Positions 1 to 5,730 of a stretch of DNA of 7,405 bases are shown piece after piece. Each line of letters begins with the position of its first letter. Position 1 is the first letter of the stretch. Position numbers and translations under genes: made by a program. The notes under the pieces were generated by a model. That model searched no databases. It saw only the letters and a list, made by a program, of their open reading frames with translations, and was not told where the DNA came from. The stretch is from assembly GCA_017421905.1 (NCBI GenBank), contig JAFOHH010000186.1, positions 1 through 7,405 on the forward strand, read 5' to 3'. Origin of the DNA: Clostridia bacterium (GTDB lineage: Bacteria > Bacillota > Clostridia > Christensenellales > Borkfalkiaceae).

Positions 1-273
1 ATGACGCTATTCGTTTTCCAAAAGATGTGTGAAAAGGCGCAACTTTCCCCGTGCGAGCTGCTTGCGGCAAACGGAGGGGAGGCTGGCACGTCGGCAAATT
101 ACGAGGCGTACACGGCAACTACCACCGCCTTTCGCGAGGTGTTAAAAGAGCGCGCGAAAAAGAAGGAAGAACGCCGCCTTGCTTGGGAACGTAAGCAAAA
201 ACGCCTTGCAAAAGCAGGGGAAGAAGGCGCGGCAAAAAGCGATGCCGCTATCATCGTTCAAACTAAAAATTAA
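1..273 (+). CDS. Hypothetical charged protein, possibly 5'-truncated by the window edge
   Basis: The reading frame is open from the first base and ends at TAA 271-273, giving 90 residues. The first codon is ATG, but nothing upstream is visible, so this may be the C-terminal part of a longer protein. I do not recognise a family. Residues 1-40 are mixed and uncharged (two Cys, Gly/Ala/Thr-rich around 25-40). Residues about 44-77 are a Lys/Arg/Glu/Ala-rich stretch (ERAKKKEERR, ERKQKRLAKAGEE) likely to form one long charged helix, and the last residues are a flexible tail. A bidirectional terminator follows 58 bases after the stop, which supports a real transcription unit ending here. A nucleic-acid-contacting basic tail is possible, but this is only inferred from composition. 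Confidence 0.5.
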   Translation: MTLFVFQKMCEKAQLSPCELLAANGGEAGTSANYEAYTATTTAFREVLKERAKKKEERRLAWERKQKRLAKAGEEGAAKSDAAIIVQTKN

Positions 274-330
274 ACCCCGTCAACCCCAAAACGAAACCCC
301 ATCACCTCAAAAACCAAACGATATCACCAA

Positions 331-357
331 AAAAGCCACCCGATTTGGGTGGCTTTT
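331..357. terminator. Bidirectional intrinsic terminator between convergent genes
   Basis: GCCACCC (335-341) pairs with GGGTGGC (347-353) around a 5-base loop. It is flanked by AAAA(A) on the left and TTTT on the right, so each strand has a T tract after the stem. On the minus strand the tract is six T. It serves the + gene ending at 273 and the - gene ending at 465. Confidence 0.9.
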
Positions 358-382
358 GGTTTGCGTTAAATAATTTTTTTTT

Positions 383-485
383 GGCACGCTTTTGCGTGGG
401 TGTTATTCTTCTATGCAGGCTTTTGCGTGGGGGTATTCTTCTATGGCACGCTTTTGTGTGGGTGTTATTCTTCTATGGCAGGCTT
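383..485. repeat. Tandem 30-32 bp repeat overlapping a gene's 3' end
   Basis: There are three full copies (383-414, 415-444, 445-476) and a partial fourth (477-485). On the + strand each begins near GGCACGCTTTTGCGTGGG and ends TATTCTTCTAT. Each unit holds a CACGC-TTTT-GCGTG hairpin: perfect in copy 1, one mismatch in copy 2, and a C-to-T change in copy 3 that leaves a G.T wobble on the + strand. On the minus strand every unit reads GCATAGAAGAATAA or a near variant. That is the last codons (Ile-Glu-Glu) and stop of the membrane-protein gene, so the array looks like a repeated duplication of that gene's 3' end. The middle copy has TAC in place of TAA. Confidence 0.85.
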
Positions 486-1337
486 GGGATCGGGTTTTAC
501 AAAACGGCTTTTTACCGAATGAAATAGTGTTTTAAAGGCGAGCACGGTGTTTTTGCGGTTAAACAAAAAGCAGAGGGCGAGGGGAATAACGGTAAAGTAA
601 ACGAGCACGCCGGGCAGCATCCAAAACAGCGGCCAGTATTTGCCTTGCCCTGCAAAACTGCCAAAGGGAATGGTTTTCATAAATTCGGGCGTGAGCCAAG
701 AAAACAGAACGGCAACGTCGTCCGTCGGCCCCCAAATAAGGGAGGGGTTGCGCCAGTTTACTTCCAGCATATTGCCATCTCTTAGGGGGATTGCTCCCAA
801 TTCGCTTTGCAGTACTTGGTTGCAAATAATAAATAGCAGCATAGCCGTTACGCAAACGGGAATTTTTAGCACCGTTTTTACGTTTACTTCAAACAATTTC
901 AGCTTAACGGCAAGCACGGGCACGGCAATAATAATAAAGTGGCACAAATAAAACCGCCAAACGTCCAGCGTTAAAACGCTTTTATCCAGCGCCTCCGTGG
1001 GGTAAAGCAGGGCCAAAAATCCGCTAATTGCCCCTAAAAAGAACATATAGTTTTTCGCCGTGAGGCTTTTCGATATAAATAAAAAGGGGAAAAACAACAC
1101 GCTCGTGCCGCAAACGTTTACAAACCAAACTTCTCTAAGCGCCAGTTCCCGATTTGTAGAATAGGGCGGAAAGGTCAGCTTTAAAAAGTGCAACGCAAGG
1201 TTGAAAAACAAAATGGAGGCCAAAACGATTTTTTTTGTTTTTTCCGATTTGTTTCGCAGCGCAAAGTAAAGCCCGGCAAACGCGCCTGCGCTCAGCAAAA
1301 TAAAAAAGAAGTACCAACCGTTAAATAGTTTTACCAT
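465..1337 (-). CDS. TIGR02206/YwaF-like (TMEM164-type) integral membrane protein
   Basis: This is a 290-residue polytopic membrane protein. Hydrophobic segments lie near residues 8-27, 36-56, 70-88, 96-113, 127-145, 157-173 and 237-259, with a polar region at about 176-235 (NWRNPSLIWGPTDD). The run FLGAISGFLALLYP (100-113) followed by WRFYLCHFIIIAVP (127-140) resembles the TIGR02206/YwaF family, whose function is not established. The frame is open up to 1412, but a longer start is unlikely. A promoter lies at 1372-1400, so an ATG at 1412 would be upstream of the -35 box. The ATG at 1337 is preceded by GAGAGG at good spacing. The C-terminal AIEE and stop codon lie inside a tandem repeat. The gene is transcribed alone: a terminator of the upstream operon precedes its promoter. 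The family call rests on overall pattern, so it is moderate. Confidence 0.75.
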   Translation of the reverse strand: MVKLFNGWYFFFILLSAGAFAGLYFALRNKSEKTKKIVLASILFFNLALHFLKLTFPPYSTNRELALREVWFVNVCGTSVLFFPFLFISKSLTAKNYMFFLGAISGFLALLYPTEALDKSVLTLDVWRFYLCHFIIIAVPVLAVKLKLFEVNVKTVLKIPVCVTAMLLFIICNQVLQSELGAIPLRDGNMLEVNWRNPSLIWGPTDDVAVLFSWLTPEFMKTIPFGSFAGQGKYWPLFWMLPGVLVYFTVIPLALCFLFNRKNTVLAFKTLFHSVKSRFVKPDPKPAIEE

Positions 1338-1371
1338 TGTAAAAGCCTCTCTTTTTTTCTTCTTCCATTTC

Positions 1372-1400
1372 ATTCTATCCCATATTTTGGGGGTTGTCAA
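1372..1400 (-). promoter_or_regulatory. Sigma-A promoter of the TIGR02206-like gene
   Basis: Read on the minus strand: TTGACA (1400-1395), a 17-bp spacer, then TAGAAT (1377-1372). The -35 is perfect and the -10 has one mismatch. The start point should be near 1365, leaving a leader of about 28 bases to the ATG at 1337. The spacer contains a short CCCA...TGGG inverted repeat, which may be chance. Confidence 0.85.
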
Positions 1401-1424
1401 GCCGTTTTCCATTTTTTAGCAAAG

Positions 1425-1456
1425 AAAAAAGGGATAACGATTGGCGTTATCCCTTT
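1425..1456 (-). terminator. Intrinsic terminator of the VTC-DUF4956 operon
   Basis: GGGATAACG (1431-1439) pairs perfectly with CGTTATCCC (1445-1453) around a 5-base loop. On the minus strand the 9-bp stem is followed by six T. It lies 19 bases after the DUF4956 stop and just before the promoter of the next gene, so it insulates the two units. Confidence 0.92.
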
Positions 1457-1474
1457 CGGCTATTTTACGTAAAA

Positions 1475-2158
1475 TTACAGTTGTTCTTTTTCTTCGGCAG
1501 GATCTTTCAGCATAATGGGGAGGTTGCCGTTGATAAAGCGCAGCTCGTCCATAAACTTTTTAAATTCTGCTTCGTTTTTCAGCTCTACGTAATAAGTAAT
1601 TTCGTTTAAGCTACCAAGGTTGGTGGTTTTACAACGCTTTAAGCGCACGTTTTTGCAATAGGTAGCAAAAATATCTTTAAAAGCTACGGTGTAATCGAGG
1701 TCCTCGGGCGTTTTAATTTTCAATTCGCGCACGCGCTCGCTGGGGAGGCGTACGGGAATGAAGTAGCAAATTACGATAACGACTGCCGATGCTAAGGAGA
1801 AAAGAAGGGCAAAGTAAATTCTTCCCGTAGCGCAAGCAAGGCCGGCAAGGAGTGCAATCATAATTAACAAAATATCCTTTGCCGAGGCAGGTACGGAGCG
1901 GAATCGAACGAGCGCAAACACGCCTGCAAGCGTAATGGCAAGGCTAAGTCCGTTGGTTGCAAAGCCGTTTACCAGCATAATAATGCCGTCGCAAATAATG
2001 GGCAAGAGTAACAGCGTTACCGTAAAGCCGCGTTTTGCGTTTTCGATAAGCAAATAGCAAACGGCAAGCGCAATGCCGATTGCAAAAGCAACTGCGGCGC
2101 AAATTAAAACTTCGTTCGTCGTAATTTGTGCGGCGTTTTTAAAAATGGAAGAAAACAT
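1475..2158 (-). CDS. DUF4956 domain membrane protein, partner of a VTC-domain protein
   Basis: This 227-residue protein has five likely membrane segments (about 16-38, 45-63, 70-86, 96-112, 114-134) and a soluble, probably cytoplasmic, C-terminal domain (about 140-227). The sequence ALVRFRSVPASAKDI (82-96) after the third segment matches the conserved (V/I)RFR motif region of DUF4956 proteins. The ATG is 4 bases after the stop of the upstream VTC gene, and its Shine-Dalgarno GAGGAG (2171-2166) is made of that gene's last codons, so translation is probably coupled. DUF4956 genes are commonly found beside VTC-domain genes, often with CotH-like spore kinases. No CotH is visible here. The role is unknown; a membrane anchor or channel for the VTC partner is a reasonable inference. 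A terminator follows. Confidence 0.9.
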   Translation of the reverse strand: MFSSIFKNAAQITTNEVLICAAVAFAIGIALAVCYLLIENAKRGFTVTLLLLPIICDGIIMLVNGFATNGLSLAITLAGVFALVRFRSVPASAKDILLIMIALLAGLACATGRIYFALLFSLASAVVIVICYFIPVRLPSERVRELKIKTPEDLDYTVAFKDIFATYCKNVRLKRCKTTNLGSLNEITYYVELKNEAEFKKFMDELRFINGNLPIMLKDPAEEKEQL

Positions 2159-2162
2159 AATT

Positions 2163-2870
2163 TTACTCCTCGTCTAATAAATGGTTTTGATATACGTACC
2201 CGATCTTGGAAAAAGATGCGGGGTAAATGCGTAGCTCGTTTAAAATTTTCAGTAGCCAAAAGGGCATAGCGTCTTGCGCTTTAATTTCGCAAACGTAGCG
2301 CGGCTCGCTAAAAAAGGGCGTGCCGTGATCGCCTGCGGCAAGGTCGGGGTTTTGGCTGGGGGTGCGGTAACGCAAATTCGTGTCAAACGTTACGCGGAGG
2401 GCTTTATCCGTAGGGTCGTACAGCGCAACGCGGTCGTATGCCAAAAACACCTTTTTTTCAATTTTACGGTAGCGTAAAAAGCCTTCTATCTCGCGCGCGT
2501 TTACGTTGTCCGCTATGGGAACGATTCCCGTTTCAAGGGCTTTTTCCGCCTCTCTAAGCGGCAGGGAAACGCGGCGCTTGTATACGATGCTCTCGTACTT
2601 TTTCTTAACCTCTAAAAAAACCAAGTCGGTTTCTTTGGGCGTGCCGTAGCTCCTAAGGCGCATTTTTTGCTTAAATTCCGGCTTTAGCACGGACATAGAA
2701 AACAAATCGTAATTTTTCGTGTCGCAATACACGTTGCAAATGGTGTGCTTGCCGTAAGCGTCTACCACCATATGCTCTTCTAGGGCAGAACGTAGGGCAA
2801 GGTACTGGGGCTCGTCCAAAAAATATTTAATTTCTCTTCTTTGAAAAATTGCTTGAAACGCCACCTGCAT
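2163..2870 (-). CDS. VTC domain protein, polyphosphate-polymerase-like
   Basis: This 235-residue soluble protein is close to the length of a lone VTC domain, a tunnel-shaped triphosphate-tunnel fold. In yeast Vtc4 this fold makes polyphosphate from ATP. Visible tunnel motifs: RREIKY (11-16), YCDT (48-51), KMRLR (69-73), LEVKKK (86-91), YKRR (97-100), YDR (145-147), RVTFDTNLR (159-167), CEIK (194-197) and SFSK (219-222). These basic and acidic residues are those expected to line the tunnel, so the fold looks complete and active. The protein has no membrane segment of its own; the DUF4956 protein encoded directly downstream probably supplies one. The ATG at 2870 has AGAGG only 3 bases upstream. 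A GTG two codons later (2864) has ideal 9-base spacing and gives a family-like MAFQ start, so either could be used. Substrate and product in bacteria are inferred. Confidence 0.9.
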   Translation of the reverse strand: MQVAFQAIFQRREIKYFLDEPQYLALRSALEEHMVVDAYGKHTICNVYCDTKNYDLFSMSVLKPEFKQKMRLRSYGTPKETDLVFLEVKKKYESIVYKRRVSLPLREAEKALETGIVPIADNVNAREIEGFLRYRKIEKKVFLAYDRVALYDPTDKALRVTFDTNLRYRTPSQNPDLAAGDHGTPFFSEPRYVCEIKAQDAMPFWLLKILNELRIYPASFSKIGYVYQNHLLDEE

Positions 2871-2873
2871 TTG

Positions 2874-2878
2874 CCTCT
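2874..2878 (-). promoter_or_regulatory. Ribosome binding site suggesting a GTG start for the VTC gene
   Basis: AGAGG on the minus strand is 3 bases before the ATG at 2870 but 9 bases before an in-frame GTG at 2864. The spacing favours GTG, giving a protein two residues shorter. Confidence 0.5.
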
Positions 2879-2909
2879 TATAGGAGTTTTCGGTTTCGCA
2901 ACCTTATCC

Positions 2910-2938
2910 ATTATAAAATATATTGTGCCCCTTGTCAA
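2910..2938 (-). promoter_or_regulatory. Perfect consensus sigma-A promoter of the VTC-DUF4956 operon
   Basis: Minus strand: TTGACA (2938-2933), a 17-bp spacer, TATAAT (2915-2910), so both hexamers match the consensus at optimal spacing. Transcription should start near 2903, leaving a leader of about 32 bases. The -35 box sits in an 11-bp perfect palindrome, CCTTG-T-CAAGG (2930-2940), which could be an operator or chance. Confidence 0.92.
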
Positions 2939-3069
2939 GGAAAGGGGGGAAGTTTTCCGCGAATAAACTGTAAAAGGCAATGTTTGCGGCAAAAAATATA
3001 TGCTTTGGGGTGCATTTATCCAAATTTTGTGGCAAATTTCGCGCAAACGCTTGTCGAATGCCTTTCGGC

Positions 3070-3199
3070 GCATAGGTCGGGCGGGCGCTCGGGTGCATAG
3101 GTCTGGCAGCTTGCTTGGGCGCATAGGTCGGGCGGGGCGCTCGGGTCATAGGTCGGGCGGTGTGTTTGAGGCGCATAGGTTGGGCAGCTTGCTTGCGGC
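3070..3199. repeat. GC-rich tandem repeat, five units of 25-27 bp
   Basis: The word (G)CATAGGT recurs at 3070, 3095, 3121, 3146 and 3173. Two kinds of unit tail follow it. Tail A (GGGCGGGCGCTCGGGT and a one-base-longer variant) is in units 1 and 3. Tail B (GGCAGCTTGCTTG) is in units 2 and 5. Unit 4 starts like A but diverges. The order is A-B-A-A'-B. Unit lengths are not multiples of three, so the proline-rich translations (RPTYAP-like) seen in several frames are by-products. The array lies between the nucleosidase terminator and the VTC promoter. Together with the neighbouring 28-bp array it occupies most of a gene-free interval; 2941-3069 shows nothing I can name. Confidence 0.85.
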
Positions 3200-3281
3200 G
3201 CTAAATAAAAAGCGTCTTTTTTCACGCGCTAAATAAAAAGCGTCCTTTTCTACGCGCTGCAATAAAAAAGCCCTCCAAAGG
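3198..3281. repeat. 28-bp tandem repeat merging into a terminator
   Basis: Units begin with GCGCT at 3198, 3226 and 3254, exactly 28 bases apart. Units 1 and 2 share GCGCTAAATAAAAAGCGTC. Unit 3 (GCGCTGCAATAAAAAAGCC) is diverged, and its A tract is the T tract of the nucleosidase terminator on the minus strand. On that strand each of the first two units reads as a weak GCGT...ACGC hairpin followed by five T, resembling degraded extra terminators. Confidence 0.8.
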
Positions 3282-3287
3282 GAGGGC
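3264..3287 (-). terminator. Intrinsic terminator of the nucleosidase gene
   Basis: GCCCTCC (3270-3276) pairs with GGAGGGC (3281-3287) around AAAG. On the minus strand the stem is followed by six T. It lies 49 bases after the stop codon at 3337. Confidence 0.92.
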
Positions 3288-3336
3288 GTTAAAGGGCAAT
3301 AATGGAAGGTTTTTGATAATATCCATTCGCAAAATA

Positions 3337-4014
3337 TTACAGCAAAGCAAGCAGCTGTTTTACAGAAGCGGCAAATTTTTCGCAGGCGTCGGTAACCAAA
3401 TCGTTAAATTTTGCGCCGTCGTTTTTGGAGTCGGAAACCGCCTTTACCATAAAGAAGGGCACTTTGTTGCGTTCGCAAATTACGGCGATGCCCGCGCTTT
3501 CCATATCGCAAATATCGGCGGAAAATTCGGTGGCAATCGCCTCTTTTTCGGTAGGGTCAGCAACGAACTTATCTGCCGAGGCAATGGTAACCTTCTTTGC
3601 GGAGGGGAGGGCCTTTTGCGCGTCTTCCAGCAAAGCCTTATCTGCATAAAAATAGGGGGTATCCTTATAGTAGTACTGTCCGCGTGGAACGGGATCGATT
3701 GCCGAGGTATCAAAGGCGTAATGCACCACCTTTTCTACAAAAACGGTGCGGTTAACGTCCATTTCTTCGGTAAGGCCGCCCACCACGCCAAAATTCCAAA
3801 TCGTATCGCAGCCAAGGGCGGTAATTAGGTACTGCGTTGCGCCTGCCGCGGCAAGCTCGCCCACGCCCGATTGCAACAAATACACCTCTGCCTTATTCGT
3901 TTTTAGCAGCTTTACGGGGTAGGGAAGGGCGCAAATTTCCGTAATTTCCCCAAGCGCAGAAAGTAAGGGCGAAAGTTCTTTTTCCATTGCGGCAATCATA
4001 CCGATTTTTTTCAT
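3337..4014 (-). CDS. mtnN: 5'-methylthioadenosine/S-adenosylhomocysteine nucleosidase family protein
   Basis: This 225-residue protein of the PNP_UDP_1 fold, near the usual length of about 230, probably hydrolyses MTA and SAH to adenine and the thioribose products, in the cytosol. It matches at GMIAAMEKEL (5-14, with the expected purine-site Glu11), QSGVGE (48-53), the Gly-rich FGVVGGL (75-81), DMESAG (170-175, ribose-binding Glu172) and KAVSDSKND (191-199, with the catalytic-type Asp195). The middle segment (about 99-120, HYAFDTSAIDPVPRG) differs from the DxTAFGY-type loop I expect in typical MTAN enzymes, so the exact substrate is less certain than the fold. The ATG at 4014 is preferred over a TTG at 4035, which would fall within about two bases of the predicted transcript start. 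It is divergent from the aminopeptidase gene and ends at its own terminator. Confidence 0.85.
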   Translation of the reverse strand: MKKIGMIAAMEKELSPLLSALGEITEICALPYPVKLLKTNKAEVYLLQSGVGELAAAGATQYLITALGCDTIWNFGVVGGLTEEMDVNRTVFVEKVVHYAFDTSAIDPVPRGQYYYKDTPYFYADKALLEDAQKALPSAKKVTIASADKFVADPTEKEAIATEFSADICDMESAGIAVICERNKVPFFMVKAVSDSKNDGAKFNDLVTDACEKFAASVKQLLALL

Positions 4015-4043
4015 AACAGCTACCAACCTTTGCAATTTTTATC

Positions 4044-4072
4044 ATTGTATCATAAAATTGCGCAAAAACCAA
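4044..4072 (-). promoter_or_regulatory. Extended -10 promoter of the nucleosidase gene
   Basis: Minus strand: TGATACAAT is an extended -10 (TGn plus TACAAT, 4049-4044), with a poor -35 TTGGTT (4072-4067) at 17 bp. Start is expected near 4037, giving a leader of about 23 bases to the ATG at 4014. The spacer holds the 8-bp palindrome TTGCGCAA (4058-4065). Confidence 0.65.
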
Positions 4073-4082
4073 ACGCTTTTTG

Positions 4083-4111
4083 TTGCTTTTCGGCGAAAAA
4101 AAGTGTATGAT
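4083..4111 (+). promoter_or_regulatory. Promoter of the M18 aminopeptidase gene
   Basis: TTGCTT (4083-4088), a 17-bp spacer, then TATGAT (4106-4111), 21 bases before the ATG. It is weaker than consensus. Its -35 is 10 bases from that of the divergent nucleosidase promoter. Confidence 0.6.
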
Positions 4112-4131
4112 GGAAAAAACGAGGTGTTATT

Positions 4132-5412
4132 ATGCAACAAGATATGATCTTAAAAAGTTTACAAGAAGGCTATACCCCCTACCACGTAGTGGATATTGCC
4201 ACGCAATATTTGCAGAAAAACGGCTTTACCGCGCTTTTAGAAGAAGAGGCTTTTTCTCTTACGGCAGGCGGAAAGTATTACGTCGTGCGCGGCGGTACGT
4301 CGCTAATTGCCTTTACCGTTGGCGAAGAAAAAACGCAAAACGGATTTAAAATCGTGGCGTCGCATACCGATTCGCCCGCGCTTAAAGTAAAGTACGAGCC
4401 CGTAATGCAAACGCCCGGCGGCTATAAATTAAACGTAGAAACGTACGGCGGCGGTATTTATTCCACCTTTACCGATATCCCCTTAAAGCTGGCAGGCCGC
4501 CTCGCTGTAAAAAAGGACGGCCGCATTTACGGCAAAACCTTTACCGATGACCATACCTACGTTATCCCCAACCTTGCTATTCATATGAACCGTAAGGCAA
4601 ACGATGGGTTCGTATACAACGCGCAAACCGACCTTGCACCCTTTTTCGGCTTGGCAGCCAGCCCCGATTATTTTAAAACGCTGGGGGGAGAAGGCGAAGA
4701 GGTGCTGGGCTACGACCTGTTTGTCGTAAGCGGACAAACTCCCTTTATCGGCGGTGCGGATCATTCTTATTTCTGCGCGCCCCGTATCGATAATTTAGCG
4801 TCCGTTTTTGCCTCGCTCGGTGCGCTTGTTTCCGCGCCCGTGCAAGGGGTAAACGTAGCTTACCTTGCCTGCCACGAGGAAATCGGTAGCCGCACGCTAG
4901 AAGGAGCGGATTCCGACTTTTTAAAATCTGTTCTTATGCGCGTGCACAGCGCCCTTGGCGGAAGTTTGCAAGAAGAAAGCGGCGTAATTGCCAAATCGTT
5001 CTTGCTTTCGGCAGATAACACGCACGCCTTACATCCCAACCATCCCGAGCTTTCCGACCCCACCAACAAGGTGGTAATGGGCGGCGGCGTGGCAATTAAG
5101 CACCACGCAAACCGCAACTATATTACGGACGGGCTTACTTCTGCCCTCGTATCTGAAATTTTTGCCCGCGCAGGGGTAAAAACGCAGCATTTCTTTATGC
5201 GTTCCGACCTTCGCTGCGGCTCTACCTTGGGCACGATTGCCCAAACGCAAACGGGCATTCCGGGCGTAGATATCGGCGCACCGCAGCTTGCTATGCACTC
5301 CGCTTTAGAAACGATGGCGCTAAGCGACCTTGCCGAATACGAAAAGGCAATCACCGCCTTTTTTGCCACCCCCTTTACTTTTAACGGCGGCGCGTACGTT
5401 ATAAAAAAATAA
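4132..5412 (+). CDS. apeB: M18 family zinc aminopeptidase
   Basis: This 426-residue cytosolic metallopeptidase of the aspartyl-aminopeptidase family (M18) removes N-terminal residues, typically acidic ones in this family, from peptides. The co-catalytic dizinc site looks complete: H78 and D80 in SHTDSP (77-82), the bridging D220 in RIDN, the catalytic/ligand pair E249-E250 in CHEEIGS, D295 in SADNTHALHPN, and H389 in AMHSALETM. The two usual domains are visible: the catalytic core is split around a middle domain (roughly 85-205) with VETYGGG (102-108) and LAGR. Length and motifs fit the apeB (type 2) branch. The conserved YGG...W.DR region is changed here to YGGGIYSTFTDIP, lacking Trp and Arg. 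GAGGTG (4121-4126) precedes the ATG at 5-base spacing. It is a single-gene unit with its own promoter and a strong terminator. The substrate is inferred from the family. Confidence 0.95.
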   Translation: MQQDMILKSLQEGYTPYHVVDIATQYLQKNGFTALLEEEAFSLTAGGKYYVVRGGTSLIAFTVGEEKTQNGFKIVASHTDSPALKVKYEPVMQTPGGYKLNVETYGGGIYSTFTDIPLKLAGRLAVKKDGRIYGKTFTDDHTYVIPNLAIHMNRKANDGFVYNAQTDLAPFFGLAASPDYFKTLGGEGEEVLGYDLFVVSGQTPFIGGADHSYFCAPRIDNLASVFASLGALVSAPVQGVNVAYLACHEEIGSRTLEGADSDFLKSVLMRVHSALGGSLQEESGVIAKSFLLSADNTHALHPNHPELSDPTNKVVMGGGVAIKHHANRNYITDGLTSALVSEIFARAGVKTQHFFMRSDLRCGSTLGTIAQTQTGIPGVDIGAPQLAMHSALETMALSDLAEYEKAITAFFATPFTFNGGAYVIKK

Positions 5413-5439
5413 CCCTACGGCAAAGGGCTACGTACAGTC

Positions 5440-5469
5440 TTTCAGCACATAAGGTTTCAGTACATAAGA
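5440..5469 (+). repeat. Two-copy 15-bp direct repeat before a terminator
   Basis: TTTCAGCACATAAGG (5440-5454) is followed directly by TTTCAGTACATAAGA (5455-5469), with two differences. It lies between the aminopeptidase stop and the terminator stem and touches the stem's first base. Confidence 0.7.
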
Positions 5470-5510
5470 AACGCCGACAGATTTTCAAAATCTGTCGGCG
5501 TTTGTTTTTT
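5469..5510 (+). terminator. Strong intrinsic terminator of the aminopeptidase gene
   Basis: AAACGCCGACAGATTTT (5469-5485) is perfectly complementary to AAAATCTGTCGGCGTTT (5487-5503), and G then six T follow. The outer pairs are A-T, and the core ACGCCGACAGA is the stable part. On the minus strand the T tract is poor, so it probably acts mainly for the + gene. Confidence 0.95.
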
Positions 5511-5683
5511 GATAAATTAAAATTTGACGAGCCTTCGATTGTCTTAATGATGTAAGTTGATTGCTAATTACTTAATGATCTCTACAATCTTTTATTTATT
5601 GCTTTATTCTTTTGTGCCGGCTTCATTTTTCTATCAAAAAGGCACAAGCGCAGCCCCGGGGCTTTAACGGTGCACTCGGCAAA
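5511..5683. other. AT-rich intergenic stretch without a gene
   Basis: No frame is open for a useful length on either strand. The first 120 bases are very AT-rich, with CTTAATGAT occurring at 5543 and 5571. A 7-bp inverted repeat, TTGTGCC (5612-5618) and GGCACAA (5641-5647), is weak. AGCCCCGGGGCT (5652-5663) is a perfect 12-bp palindrome at a sharp rise in GC, just outside the left inverted repeat of the DUF559 unit. I see no promoter or RNA gene that I can support. Confidence 0.6.
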
Positions 5684-5727
5684 GGCTCTCCTAAAGGGAG
5701 AGCTCCCGCGATAGCGGGTGAGAGGGC
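5684..5727 (-). repeat. Left inverted repeat of the DUF559 unit, two hairpins
   Basis: Read on the minus strand it begins GCCCTCTC, then hairpin 1 (CCCGC-TATC-GCGGG, 5718-5705) and hairpin 2 (GCTCTCC-CTTTA-GGAGAGC, 5703-5685). It is the inverted counterpart of 6112-6156. It ends 3 bases from the DUF559 stop codon. Confidence 0.85.
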
Positions 5728-5730
5728 GTA

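Noticed and set aside
1338..1412. 25-residue N-terminal extension of the TIGR02206-like protein from an ATG at 1412
   Set aside because: The ATG is upstream of the gene's own -35 box (1395-1400), so it would not be in the transcript. The ATG at 1337 has a good ribosome binding site and starts the first membrane segment.
2904..3236. Proline-rich (RPTYAP-like) or Gly/Arg-rich reading frames on both strands
   Set aside because: They are translations of the 25-27 bp array. Unit lengths vary and are not multiples of three, which is not expected of a coding repeat, and no start signal is seen.
3070..3281. CRISPR array
   Set aside because: Units are directly adjacent with no unique spacers of regular length, the repeat core is too short, and no cas gene is present.
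4080..4349. 89-codon + strand frame overlapping the aminopeptidase start
   Set aside because: It is an Arg-rich shadow of the aminopeptidase gene in another frame, without a ribosome binding site or recognisable domain.
5524..5552. Promoter beginning with TTGACG
   Set aside because: No acceptable -10 box lies at 16-18 bp, and no + strand gene follows.
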